A DNA stretch of 64,000 nt from Datisca glomerata (taxonomy: Eukaryota; Streptophyta; Magnoliopsida; Cucurbitales; Datiscaceae), in assembly GCA_003255025.1 (NCBI GenBank), contig QANY01003944.1, positions 1,081,924 through 1,145,923 of the forward strand, given 5' to 3'. The notes beneath the pieces are model-generated. The model was not told where the DNA came from. It saw only the letters and a list, made by a program, of their open reading frames with translations, and made no database searches. Positions 22,478 through 33,524 of this stretch are shown here, one piece after another; position 1 is the first letter of the stretch; each line of letters opens with the position of its first letter. The position numbers and the translations under genes are program-made.

Positions 22478-23450
22478 AAGAACAACCAAGTATATCTCAT
22501 TGCATTTGGAATTGCAGATTCAAAAAATAATGATTCATGGGAATGGTTCTAACGTAAACTTCAAGATGTAATCGGTGATCTGGAAGACTTGGTATTTATA
22601 AAAGACCATGTTGTCTTGCAATTTAAAGGAATATGCGGTCACATTGTTTTGAAAGCGACAAAGGTATACCGTCAATCAGAATTTGATCAGCTGATGATTC
22701 ATTTTACATATGCATTTCCAAAAATTTCACAATACGTGTCAGTGGGGAGAGTTGAGAGGTGGGCACGTTCCCATTTTGATGGAAGGTGATACAATATAAT
22801 GACTACAAATATCACGGAATGCTTGAATGGGGTTTTGAAGGATGCTAGAAAGCTTCTCAGTACATGCCTTATAAAACATATCCGTGACATGTTACAACGG
22901 TGGTTTTACGAACGACGAACGACTGCCTGTCAAATCACCTCGTAGATGACAGATTGGGTTAAGATTGAGCTTAATAGGAAGCATCTGACATCCACGAGTT
23001 TCATGTTGCGAGTGGGGAAAAGGGAGCAGTGTTAAACTTGCATCTTAAGACTTGTACGTGAAGAGAATTTGATCTTGATCAAATTTCATGCATGCATGCG
23101 TTGGCTGCATGTCAGAAGCGCAATATTTTCGTACACACTATGTGTTCTAGGTTCTACAAAAATGAGGCTCTAATTGTTGCGTATGTGAAAATAATACATC
23201 CTCTCGAGGATCAAGCCGATTGGTCATCAACCATGAGGTTCATGAAAAAATGGTATTGCCACCTATAACGAGGCGGCAAAATGGCAGACCTAGGATAAAG
23301 AGAATTCCATCTAGAGGTGAGGAAGTAGTGAGAAGGAAGTGCAAATGTTGTGAGAAGACCAAATTATTGGAGATATATGCTAACTGCTTGAATCATACAC
23401 GAGAACTTTACGTGATTCATGTTGTAATCGTGTAGACTATACTAGAACTT
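22475..23450 (+). pseudogene. MULE-1 transposase, C-terminal half
   Basis: Reading through stops and frameshifts gives NNQVYLIAFGIADSKNNDSW (MULE catalytic domain), YNIMTTNITECLNGVLKDAR and HIRDMLQRWFYERR, the core MULE signature. A SWIM-type segment, FDLDQISCMHALAAC, follows, then GRPRIKRIPSRGEE and a Cys-rich KCKCCEKTK tail. The N-terminal DNA-binding part is missing, apparently replaced by the LTR-tRNA insertion. The last codons run into a block of TACACGA-type repeats in place of the final zinc-knuckle residues. At least five stops make it inactive. Confidence 0.85.
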
Positions 23451-23680
23451 CACGGGCATCGTGTAGACCACACTAGAACTTCATGGGCATCATGTAGACT
23501 ACACGATGACTTCACGGGCATCATGTAGACGCTAGAACTTCACGGACATGGTGTAGTAATCGTGTAGACTAAATTAGAACTTCGCAGGCATCATGTAGAC
23601 TACACGATGGTTACACGGATCTCGTGTAGACTACATGAGAACTTCATGAGCATCATGTAGTTATCGTGTAAACTTTATGA
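23396..23680. repeat. Palindromic TACACGA/TCGTGTA array, block 2
   Basis: Degenerate repeats of a unit like CGTGTAGACTACACGAGAACT and TTCACGGGCATCGTGTAGAC directly follow and overlap the end of the transposase remnant. Confidence 0.85.
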
Positions 23681-23739
23681 TATTATTAAATAATAAACAC
23701 AAGTATGTTTCAAATAATCCATAATTCACAATTTAATAA

Positions 23740-25110
23740 AAATAAAATCCATAAAATATATCCATATTATTTCGGTACAACATTGCCACGTACAAATAAC
23801 TCAATTGCATTCGTCTTCGATATTTTGGCATCTTATGTTGAGTTATTCCTTGGAGGTTCTTCCTATATGCGAGGGCTTCGATAAACTTAAGGGTTAATAC
23901 CCACAATTGAACCTACAAAACACATAAAATACAAAAACACAATTAAATAACATATATGAAATTTTAAATGGACTTTCAAAAAAATGTATATTTCACTTAT
24001 CCATTTTCTTGTTGTGGACACTTCATGATCTCATATTTCCACTCGTCTTTAGGTTGAACCTCCTGTCTTCTCTCATAAATATTCATCATTTGAGCTAGCC
24101 GAGGGACAATCTTCATGAAAGGTTTCATTATTTCAATGTACAATGAACATTGATATGGCGTGCTCATGTAGTTATAAATACGAATACACTGGGCAATCAA
24201 ATCAAGCTCAACCGCAATCCAATGACTGCGGTTCACATTCATTAGAAAGATAATCTTATCCGACTATTTCAAGCTCCTTCCAAAACTCGTATGCATGCCG
24301 ATGACTAAGTAGGCGGAGCTGATCATCAACATCAATATCCCAGCCAGCGAGATCTTGCTCAAACTCTGTCATTCTGCCAGACAGGTTTTCCTATACTGTC
24401 ATGAGAAAAATTCAAATCCTCAACATCAATAAAAAATGGTCATGAAATCTACACGAGGCCTGTGAAGGCCTCATGTAGCCTACACGAAGTCTACACGAGG
24501 CCCGTGAAGGCATCATGTAGTCTACATGAAGTCTACACGAGGCCCGTGAAGGCCTCATATAGTCTACACGAAGTCTATATGAGGGGGCGTGAAGGCCTCG
24601 TGTAGTCTACATGAAATATACACGAGGTCAGTGAAGGCCTCGTGTAGTCTACACAAGGGAGCGTGAAGGCCTCGTGTAGTCTACACGAAATCTACACGAG
24701 GTTAGTGAAGACCTCATGTAGTTTACACGAAGTCTACACGAGGGAGCGTGAGGGCCTCGTGTAGTCTACACAAAGTCTACACGAGTTCAGTGAAGGCTCT
24801 GTAGTCTACACGAAGACTTCACGGTGTGCAGTTCATTACGTTAAAAAACAAATCATACTTACTTGCATAATTAAATCACAAACATTGATTCTGATTTGAG
24901 AGTTGTATTCTTGCAAATCCCTCCTCATGAGCTCCGGGTATGCATCGATATGCTGCAATGTAAAAAAGATTAGTTAAGATATTTATACTTATTTTAAATT
25001 CCACATTTAAAAAGATTGTGCATAACTTCTTATATCTGACTCAAGCCATTGATAAGGTGAAGAGACTAGATTTTTTAACTAGGTAAGGTCAGCGGTGAAA
25101 AATCCAATGT
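23740..25110 (-). pseudogene. Ulp1-like (C48) protease domain remnant of MULE-1
   Basis: On -, in order: EKVYIGFFTADLT and PYQWLESDIRSYA near 25000-25110, then HIDAYPELMRRDLQEYNSQI (24860-24960), then a 340-bp intron-like gap that contains repeat block 3. The catalytic-His region NVNRSHWIAVELD with IYNY is at 24242-24160 and KYEIMKCPQQENG at 24000. After another gap, LTLKFIEALAYRKNLQGITQ is at 23860-23900. In Ulp1 proteases the triad is His-Asp-Cys. The His is present, the Asp position reads Asn (IYNY for VYD-type), and the DCG box survives only as an NCG-like triplet one base out of frame at about 23905. The protease is therefore probably dead. Confidence 0.72.
24420..24835. repeat. Palindromic array, block 3 (GTGAAGGCCTCGTGTAGTCT)
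   Basis: Here the unit is longer and more regular, about 48-50 bp: TCTACACGAGGxxxGTGAAG followed by GCCTCGTGTAGTCTACACGA. About eight copies lie in an intron-like gap of the Ulp1 gene. Each unit can fold on itself. Confidence 0.88.
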
Positions 25111-25149
25111 ATACTTTCTCGTTCCTGTACAACGTAAGTATAGATCAAA

Positions 25150-25262
25150 GTTAGCTACACGATTGGTTTACTACATGATCGTTACACACACCTTGTGTAA
25201 TCATCGTGTAGTCTACACGATGGCTACATGCTGTTAGTGTAACTATCATGAATACTATACGA
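25150..25262. repeat. Palindromic TACACGA array, block 4
   Basis: A short block with CTACACGAT, TCGTGTAGTCTACACGATGG and degenerate copies lies between the protease part and the acidic region of the same gene. Confidence 0.8.
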
Positions 25263-25302
25263 AAAAGAAGTGTACAAGAAAATTACAGAACTTACTTTAC
25301 CC

Positions 25303-26752
25303 TTAAGGAGGTGAACCATTCTTTAAAACAGGCTTTATTCTTAGAAGATACATCACCATATGCTTGAAAAGGCTAGAAGTCCATTTTGGCAACGATATTC
25401 TCATCAACTTATTTCCTTCACTGCTTTCTCGAGATCTTTTTATCTTCCTCTTATCAAGTTCACTAAGGTAGACGAGCTCTTCTGCTTCTCCATCGTTGGA
25501 CTGCTCCGTTAACTGAATCGAATCCATCAATGTAGATATTATCGATGCAACCTTTTGTTCTTCTTTTTTTGTTTCTTCGTTTGCTTCTTCTTCTACTTCT
25601 TCTTCTTTTTCTTTTTTCTCTTCCATTTCTTTTTTCCCTTCTATTTTTTCATCATCTTTCTTCATTTCACCTTCATCCTCCTTATTACCTACCTTTATTT
25701 CTTTTTCTCTTTCTTCTTTTTCATTAGGTTCCTTCTCTTCTTCTTCTTCCTTCTCTACCATCTCTTCTTCTTCTTCATTATCTATCATATTTTCTTCTTT
25801 CTTCTTTTTCTTCTTCTTCTTCCTTCCATTCCTTCTTTTCTTCTTCTTCCTTTTCTACCATCACCTCTTCTTCTTTCTTTACTACCATATCTTCTTCTTT
25901 TTCATCAATATATCATTCTTCATTTTTTTCACTTCCTTCTCAATCTCCGTATCCTCCTCGTCGCTAGCCATCACCATGGCAGATTGAGGACAGAATGAGT
26001 AATCATTTTGCCTCGATGTTACTAGATGATCCATCACAATTTTAATTTGGAAAATTGCAAAAAAAATGTTTGATTGCATGGACAAAATCTTCTTATCCAT
26101 TGAAGTGATCTTTTGATCCATTCCAATCAGACATTTCCTCACCCAATCTTCATGTCCACTGAACTTCTTGGACACAACCCTCTTCTCCACTATTTTTTCA
26201 ATGGCCTCATCGGACCTCTTCCTCTTCTTCTTCCCCTCTTACTTTTCAATGGCCTCCTCCTCCTTATTAGCCTCATCTTCTATTGAAAACAGTGATGGAG
26301 GATGCGTCGACTAAAAAAACATGTAATATTAAGCAAACAAAACAGAAAAAAGTGACTACTAGACTACATGATGGTTACATAGACCTCGTGTAATCATCAT
26401 GTAGACTACATGATGGTTACATAGTTCTCGTGTAATCATCGAGTAGACTACATGATGGTTAAGCGGATCTCATGTAGTCATCGTGTAGACTACATAATGG
26501 TTAAATGAATCTCGTGTAGTTATCGTATAGACTACACGAGATCAGTGTAGACTACACGAGATCAGTGTAACCATCGTGTAGACTAGACGAGCTTCGTATA
26601 ATCATCATGTAGACTATGCGATGACTACACGATGTTCGTTCAAGAAGAAGAAGGGTAGAAAATGATTTTGAACATACCTTCTCTCCAACTTGTGATCTCC
26701 ATAAGCTTTTTCCTTTTTCCTCCTCAGTAGGGACCAACGGAAGAACTGTCAA
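25303..26752 (-). pseudogene. Acidic/charged linker of the MULE-1 Ulp1 gene
   Basis: The ORF at 25303-25788 is dominated by Glu and Lys runs (EEEEEMVEKEEEEEKEPNEK) and ends in SLPKWTSSLFKHM. Its DNA is a long TTC/TCT-rich microsatellite on +. The ORF at 25882-26190 adds a coiled-coil-like segment, MDQKITSMDKKILSMQSNIF. The piece at 26552-26752 starts LPLVPTEEEKGKSLWRSQ and then reads through repeat block 5. Such low-complexity linkers between a DUF1985 region and a Ulp1 domain are common in plant Ulp1-family transposon genes. The poly-Leu/Phe ORFs on + opposite it are shadows. Confidence 0.6.
26350..26640. repeat. Palindromic TACACGA array, block 5
   Basis: Repeats of a unit like GTAGACTACATGATGGTTAC and ATCTCGTGTAGTCATCGTGTA run from an intron-like region into the end of the charged ORF. 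Confidence 0.85.
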
Positions 26753-26819
26753 CTAAAAATGCAAGAAATATAAATCAGTATATGTGAAAGTAATATAAAT
26801 TAACGTGTCAACATGATTC

Positions 26820-27845
26820 ACCAACATACATTCTCCTTTGAAAAAATTTCTTTTTGAATATTATCAATCGGTACTATCATGGTCGGACACCACTTCAGAA
26901 TTCTTGGCACCTTGGTCACTTGGTTACCATACAAACTACCCACCAAGGGGATAGTTTCAAATATCCATGTATATTTAAACAAAAGAGAGTAATTCAGTAT
27001 TCAACATATAAATAATTCAATACATCACTACATGAAATTAAATAAATTATACATGGAAGGCAAATGAACATTCATTGAGTGAATACCCATGAACAGCAGC
27101 GCAAGGATTTTTGTGTTTTTTTCTTGATCTTTAAGATCACCAAAAATAGCCTTTGTATTCTTCATAGCTAATAATGATTTCATTGTTTTGGAGAATGAGA
27201 GGTCTCCCCTCAGACATTGGTTAAACGTTTCAAGGTCCTCAACCAAAACCAACCGTCTCTTCTCAATTAGGGTACGGTTCTCCTTCCCCAACACAAAATG
27301 CTCTAGCAAATAAATTAGAGCCTCCCTGACCGCATTAGAATTTGACTTATATTCAGAGCTCTTGAACTTCTCCTCCAACTCAGCCATGATTATTGATTGA
27401 GCTTTGGGAAAGTACAGATCAGAGAGTCTGTTGGGATCACGAGTCTTCTTCTCATCCTGAGCTTCACCGAATTTTAGTCTGATAATCAAAGAGAATCCTT
27501 CTTAGAGAAGCACAATGGCTCCTCATTGATAAGAAAATAGATCTCTTCCTTAGATGGAGTGTCATCCACATATCCGGCCTCCCTTGGCAGCACCAGGTGG
27601 CAGAGGGTTGTTGAAAACTTCAGGGATGGGAGATCAAGGAGATGGCCAAAGTATGTCTCCCTAAATACGGAGAGTTGGTAGTTGTCAGCTTGCTCTTGAT
27701 AACCTCTATGCAGTGGGTATTGAATATTCAAGGAAAACATAAGATCAGAAAATGCACACGATGCTCGTGTAGTCATCGTGAAGACTACACGAGGTGTACA
27801 TGATGTTTGTGTAGTCATCGTGTGGACTACACGAGGTGTACACAA
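26820..27845 (-). pseudogene. DUF1985-like domain of the MULE-1 Ulp1 gene
   Basis: The pieces at 27486-27845 (VFRETYFGHLLDLPSLKFST, LPREAGYVDD, EIYFLINEEPLCF) and 27028-27489 (IIRLKFGEAQ, YFPKAQSIIMAELEEKF, LVLVEDLETFNQ) give a DUF1985-type fold region. It continues at 26830-26960 with IPLVGSLYGNQVTKVPRILK. DUF1985 is found upstream of Ulp1-like protease domains in plant proteins carried by transposons, and the order here agrees. The N-terminal codons of the 27486-27845 and 27745-27936 ORFs are translated TACACGA repeats, not protein family sequence. Confidence 0.7.
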
Positions 27846-28045
27846 TCCTCATGTAGTCTACACGAGGACTACATGATCCTATTATATTCCTTATGTAGCC
27901 TACATGAGGCTTACACGACCCTCGTGTAGTCCTCATGTAGCTACATAAGGCTTGTTCAACCCTCGTGTAGTCCTTGTGTAGCCTACATGAGACTTACATG
28001 ACCCACGTGTAGACTACACGAGGGGTACACGACCCTAGTGTAACC
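27750..28045. repeat. Palindromic TACACGA array, block 6
   Basis: A repeat block lies between the DUF1985 region and the right end of MULE-1, for example TCGTGTGGACTACACGAGGT and CCTACATGAGGCTTACACGA. An ORF across it (27745-27936, -) encodes a Cys/Ser/Pro/Arg repeat and is an artefact. Confidence 0.85.
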
Positions 28046-28804
28046 CAGAAAACAGACATTCACCAAGACCAAACCTCAAAAACCCTAAAAGAACACTTCC
28101 GAAACCCAAAAAAAATCAACATTGTTATGATTAGGACATCCACAAAAATCATAAACACAAAAATTCAGAAAACCCCCTTAGATCCCAGAAAAAACACTTC
28201 AGAAACCCATAAAAAACACCTCAGAATTCATAACAAAAACTAAGGAACCCGAAAACTTACCTTGTTGTGGGAGACGAAGACTCTTTCAGATTTATAGACA
28301 GAGAGAGATGTTTGTTGCGACTTCGAGAGAGAGAGAGATAGATACAGTAAGAGAAAAATGAGGGAAATGTGTAATCATCACTTTTTTTTAAATCTTCGTT
28401 TGGAATTTGTGAAGGGTTTTTTTTGGTAATTTCACAAGCTGATTTTGAATTGGAAGTGGCTCAGAGGCCATGGTAAACGAAAATTAGTGTTAGGGTACAT
28501 TTCTATAAAATAGTTAGTGTAGGAGTCTACTTTAGTAAAAAACCTAAACAATTATAGCCACAAAATTTAGAAAACAAAATGTGCACATCTATTTAATTAT
28601 ACAACAAAAATAAGAAACAAAAATTTAACCGTGAAATTCATTTTTAAACTTAAATGCTAGCTAACTCATACTTGTCATTAAAAATAAGAAGTATAAGTCG
28701 AACGGATTTGAGTATTCTAGGGTAATTTTAGAAAAAAAATAATTAAAATACGATACTTTTGAAACTAATTCCAAAAATAAGGTAGTTTAGGACACATAGG
28801 ACGA

Positions 28805-28925
28805 ATGCGTCTTTGCAAAAGACACATTCGTGGTGGCGTGGCCCATATATGGGCCATGTAAAAGGCGTCTTTTGGAAAGACGCTTTCACTAATTGTCAAA
28901 GGCATCTTTTGCAAAGATGACTTCC
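28805..28925. repeat. MULE-2 subterminal palindromes, left
   Basis: There are three imperfect copies of a GCGTCTTTTGCAAAGACGC type palindrome, with GTGGCCCATATATGGGCCAT (a second palindrome) between two of them. The counterpart is at 30682-30750. Confidence 0.75.
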
Positions 28926-29455
28926 ACATTTTTCTTTTTAATACCCGTTACCGCGAAGAAGAACACGCCTCAGCCCGTGAAGAAGAACCTCAGCCTGTGA
29001 ACGCCTTCCTTCCCTGTCGTCGTTCGCCGTCGATTTTGGCCAAAGCTTTAGTGCCATTTCGCCAGCATTACATCCTCTCACTCTTATCTCACTCTCATTC
29101 ACAAAAAAAATTCTCAATCTCTCAAATCACTAGCAATAACTTCTCAAACTCTAAGTATATTTCTAACTCATTTGATCTCTTAAATTTGTTCTTCAAATCT
29201 TGAAATTATTCATTTTTATGAATGTTGTATGGATATATGTCAAACCCTAGATTTTCATGTGTTTTGGGTTCTTGAAATCTTAAAATTATTCAATTTTAGA
29301 TGCATTTTATGTTTAAACTCTTAATTTGTAAGATTTAATTTATGAATGGGTTGATATATAAGAAATTGTAGTTACTAACTTGGAATTTGTAGATTAATTT
29401 GTAGAATTTCTAGATCTAATTCTGAATTTGTTGTGTATTGTTTAGTAGGTTGACA

Positions 29456-30440
29456 AATGGGGGAAATGCCTATAGTAGTTACGTTACATGAATGGTAATG
29501 TCGTATTCGGTGCAAATGAAGTTTCTTATGGACAACCTTCAATGAGGGGAATTGTAATTCATAAGAAGATTACTTTTAACGAGCTATATAATACTTTATG
29601 TGAAATCTTGTCAATTGACCGTCTACATTAGAACTTGAACATAGTTTATCGTTACCCATTTACTCTTGGTGCTGGGTCATTCAACTATGTGGAATTTCTG
29701 ATACGGAATGATAACGATACTCATGTGATGTTTACTATCGTGCTTCAAATTCCTCCACCAAATACAATTGAGTTATATTTAACCAAAAATGTAGAGATGT
29801 AGGAGGTCCAAGCATAAACTTGTATAGTGACAATATGTGTGGTGGGATTGAGGTACACGATAGTGCAACAATTTCTTCTCCATTTCATGACAATGACATG
29901 TATCCTACAGTGCATGAAAATATACATAGTAGTTGTTGTTTGCCACATGAAGATGCAGATGCTCATGACGTTCATGTGAATCCATCTAGCCCTCCACGTA
30001 GCTTCATCTTGGTAGAGTTTGAGGAGATAAATGTTTTTAATGTTATTGATGAAGATGATAACCAAGTTGAAGAGGGTGATGTTGTGAACCCCTCAACTAA
30101 AATACTCCAACATGAACCCTCTTCACCATTCCTTGCTCAGTTGGATTGGAACACTCTAAATGCAAAACTAGATCAGATACCCATCCAACGTACTTGGATA
30201 TGGAATGAAACAAATAAATTATACAAAGGTTTACGTTTTGAAAGTAAGGCAGACCTTGAGTATGCTTCAAAAAGATACTCGATACTCAGACATCAACATT
30301 TTAGTGTGGTAGAGTCATTTCCAAACCTTTGGGTTATAAGACGTGCCCGAAAGTGTAGCAGCAACTATTATGGAGGAAGGTCCATCCTCACAAGTAACTC
30401 AATTACAAACATATGAAATATGTCCAAAAAGAATGAGGAG
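29456..30440 (+). pseudogene. MULE-2 transposase N-terminal remnant
   Basis: A first part (29456-29810) gives the MULE N-terminal region with stops: GIVIHKKITFNELYNTLCEI and RYPFTLGAGSFNYVEFLIRN. The 198-residue ORF at 29820-30416 continues with an acidic stretch, then KGLRFESKADLEYASKRYSI and FSVVESFPNLWVIRRARKC, matching the MuDR-type DNA-binding domain. The sequence then jumps to a short tail, PKRMRRRPLCGT-stop, at about 30425. The catalytic domain, SWIM region and zinc knuckle are deleted, so this is a non-autonomous derivative. Confidence 0.75.
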
Positions 30441-30681
30441 ACGACCACTGTGTGGAACGTGATTGATTTTATATTTTTTGTATTTGGATTTTTGTAGAAT
30501 AATATAAATGTAAAGTAATAAAATTTGTTAAAAATGTATGTTGTTTCATCGAGAATGTTAAAAATGTATGTTGTTTCATTGAGAATGTTATAAAATGTTC
30601 TGCAGAATGGATGATTTTTGTATGCAGGATTGTGTTATGGGGTAGTGTTCATGATTTTTGTAATGTGAGAAGTATCTACAC

Positions 30682-30750
30682 TGAAGGCGTCTTTGCAAAA
30701 GACTCTTTTAGGCTACACTGAAGGCGTCTTTACAAAAGACGCCTTCTGAC
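30682..30750. repeat. MULE-2 subterminal palindromes, right
   Basis: Two copies of GAAGGCGTCTTTGCAAAAGAC / GAAGGCGTCTTTACAAAAGACGCC lie just inside the right end, matching the left cluster. Confidence 0.75.
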
Positions 30751-30843
30751 GTGACACTTTCTACCGTAGTTTTGAAATTAATTTCAAAACTAAATTATTT
30801 TCAGAGTTTATTTTAAAAATTACATTAAAACCAGAAATACCCC

Positions 30844-32264
30844 TAAAGCGAACATTGTTTGTATATTATTGTATCTCCTTATTTTAATCAAACAGGTACG
30901 CGAAAAATAAGCCAATTGAAAGTCAACAACATTAACCTTTTTGAAACAAGTGATGTATACAGTATGTAAAACAGATTGACTCAAATTACAAAATATTGGT
31001 TGTCCCTTTGTCCCACACCCCTTACCCCGACTCATACACACATACAGAAAGACACACATACACAAAGACAGACACCACATCAAGTTACCAATATAAGGTT
31101 AGAAGTGAGAGCTAAAATAAACTAAACATTGTCACTAATATTTCTATAGTTAAAATAAGAGATTTAATTTACTTATTGATTAACCATACAGTTCCTCCAT
31201 GAATACAAAAAAAAATGTAAAATATAGTTCAAAAAATGTAAAGAAAATGAAAAGTATTTAAAACGCCACGAAAGAATCCAAGGAAACAAACATAAAAACC
31301 TTGGAACAGTCAGCAATTACCTGAAACAGAAAATGTATGAATAGCTTTCAATCATAATAAACATTAAAAGATTTCAATAACGAATCATTCCAATAAACAA
31401 ATCGCCATATAGGCCCAAAATTGAGGGAAAGAATAAAGGAGTCAAACAGCTTGTGACTTGAAACGGAGTCAAAACCAAATGCAGAAAAGAGGTACAAAAA
31501 CTAATGGTGGACCAAAAAACTCAATTAGACCAAGAAGGAATCTCTCTCTAACACAAAACTGTACCAAGGAAATAGAAATTTCAATCGCCACTACTTAACA
31601 TTATAGAAGCCAGGCGAAGGTATGGTTAAAAACTTATGAAGCCTCTCCCCATGAGAACATGAAAATCTAAAAATGCTATTCAGACTTCTAATCTAATATA
31701 AAATTAGAATGAGAGGAGCTGGCATAATATGGTTCCTGTTTGTTTTACCATAAAAACATATCATGGTCAGTTCCAAAGAAAATGTACACTAAAAATGAAA
31801 ATATATTTTTCAAGTAAAAATGGCAATTGTACATGGTTAATCCGGCGTGTCATTTTCATTCTCAGTTCAGGTGCACTTTCATTCTCAATTCAGATGCTTA
31901 TGACATAAATGGTAAGGTACACATCAATATTATAAAATAAGAACTAAATCAATGAAAAGGGAAAGAGATACTCAAACTGGCTTTTGAAATTTTCCATGAT
32001 AGTGTTTTAAAGAGAAAATAAAAACTCTTCACGAACAAGAAACGATAAAGCATGACGCATAATTTTAAATCTCACAAATCAGAAAAAGAAAACTCACTGA
32101 CAACACGAATTGAATAAGACCCAAAATAACACAAAAATTTGATGCACAGATTGAAAGAAATCATTAAACAGAAGCAATCACAAAACAAAATGGATATTGA
32201 TGACCTGTCTCAACATGACTTATGCGAACACCTTTGCTTAAAGAGAGATTCAGAGTTCAACTGT
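30844..32264. other. AT-rich sequence, no gene recognised
   Basis: Nothing codes convincingly. Positions 30950-31090 (with TTGTCCCTTTGTCCCACACC) are repeated in direct orientation at 33848-33960. The segment lies just beyond the break of the inverted duplication. Confidence 0.5.
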
Positions 32265-33265
32265 CATCAAAAAATGGATCGAGCAATCATAATACCATAT
32301 AAATGGATAGAAAATCATTAATAATAGATAACAATATCATCACTAACATATTTCTCTGATGGAGTTAGAAAAGACAATGTCAAAAAATGTGTAGTGATCG
32401 TGTAGACCTCGTGTACTATAACAAGTCATACACTATGACTACACTATGATCATGTAATGTAATTGTGTAGTGTACACGAGTGTACTACACGATGATCGTG
32501 TAATTTCATCATGTAGTGTACACGAATACTACTCGAGGATCGTGTAGTGTACACGATCATCATATGATAATCCTGTACACACATGATGACACTACACGAT
32601 GATTGTGTAGTCCTTATGTAGTGTAATAGATGCTACACGATGCTTATGACCTACTGAAAAAGTTCTTGATGCACTACACAATGATCGTGTAGTGTACACG
32701 AGATCTACACGGGGCTCGTGCACCTTGCGTGTAGTCTACACTATGACTATACGAGGCTCGTGTAGTACTTGTGCAGACCTAGTTTAACACTACACCATCA
32801 TCTTGTAGTGATCATATCATGTACAATAAATGAACTTCAAACAACGTTTCACAAAGAAAAACAAATAAATATTCTCAGAAAACTAAAAAAAAATGAAAAA
32901 CCCATGAAAGAAAGAAGAAGACAAGTAAATATTTTCAAAAACAAGAAAACAAAACTTATACATGTTCCAGATAGAAGAACTAACAATCTTTTATTATTGC
33001 AGGAAGAAGGAAGAAGACGAAGAAGAAAACAAAGAGGAAAATAAAGAAGAAGTAGAAAAATGAAAAATGAAGGAGAAATGGGGTAAGTACGGAGGTTTTG
33101 AGTGTTAAGTGAGTAGACTATGACATTTGATTGGACAACTTGTGAGAAGGGCAATGGGGGCAAAGTGAAGGAAAAGTGGGTCAGGGGTCAAGGTAAGTAA
33201 AAATTAGTGTAAGGGTCTAATTCTATAAAATAGTTAGTGTAGGGGTCTACTATAGCAAAAACCCC
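32265..33265 (-). mobile_element. MULE-1 left end, inverted copy
   Basis: Reverse-complemented, this matches 20344-21340 from the terminal repeat through repeat block 1 to GATTGCTCGATCCATTTTTT. The similarity ends at about 32265, where the other copy has the LTR insertion. It includes its own palindromic array at 32385-32800. There is no partner terminus, so it is a fragment within the inverted duplication. Confidence 0.85.
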
Positions 33266-33524
33266 TTTTTACAACGTCATTAGTTAATGCAATTTTTCAT
33301 AAGAACGATATTGTATCTGAATATCATTTATGAAAAGATACCTACTATTTTTTAGGATGACTACATCATAAATTTAATACTCTCGATGGGAAAACTTTAT
33401 CATGTCGTGAATGTTTTCACGGCATGGATGTTGGGCTATTGTAGTCCTTAGATTGCATTTGAAGTAATCTGGGCCACACAAAGCCAGCAGGTAACACTTT
33501 TTTTTTTGTTTTTTTGAGTTCACC

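Larger units (their letters stand above)
20344..28544. mobile_element. MULE-1: Mutator-like element carrying a Ulp1/DUF1985 gene
   Basis: The left end reads GGGTTTTTTATAATAGTAGA and continues with CCCCTACACTAACCATTTTA. The right end (28544, reverse-complemented) reads GGTTTTTTACTAAAGTAGAC and continues with TCCTACACTAACTATTTTA, an imperfect terminal inverted repeat of roughly 75 bp. Inside, on +, are remains of a MULE transposase (22475-23450). On - is a decayed gene with DUF1985 and Ulp1-like protease regions (23740-27845). Blocks of TACACGA/TCGTGTA repeats fill the spaces. A retroelement LTR-tRNA chimera (21341-22477) has replaced the transposase N-terminal part. No convincing 9-bp target duplication was found. 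Plant MULEs with captured Ulp1-like genes are a known class. Confidence 0.78.
28720..30843 (+). mobile_element. MULE-2: internally deleted Mutator-like element
   Basis: The left end starts GGGTAATTTTAG. The right end, reverse-complemented, starts GGGGTATTTCTGG. Both then reach a shared segment with ACTTTTGAAACTAATTCCAA (left) or TAGTTTTGAAATTAATTTCA (right) before the word GGTAG. Next to each end are palindromic AGGCGTCTTTGCAAAAGACG words (28805-28925 and 30682-30750). Inside is the N-terminal part of a MULE transposase on + (29456-30416). No clear target duplication was read, so exact borders are tentative. Confidence 0.65.

Noticed and set aside
20838..24835. CRISPR-like look of the regularly spaced repeats
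   Set aside because: This is plant DNA with degenerate, palindromic, unequal units and no unique spacers or cas genes.
25545..25998. Leu/Phe-rich ORFs that look like membrane proteins
   Set aside because: They are antisense to the Glu/Lys-rich microsatellite of the Ulp1 gene linker.
27745..27936. Cys/Ser/Arg repeat ORF
   Set aside because: It is the translation of the TACACGA repeat block, with no independent support.
32139..32321. 60-codon ORF as a gene
   Set aside because: No similarity was recognised, and it crosses the end of the inverted duplication.
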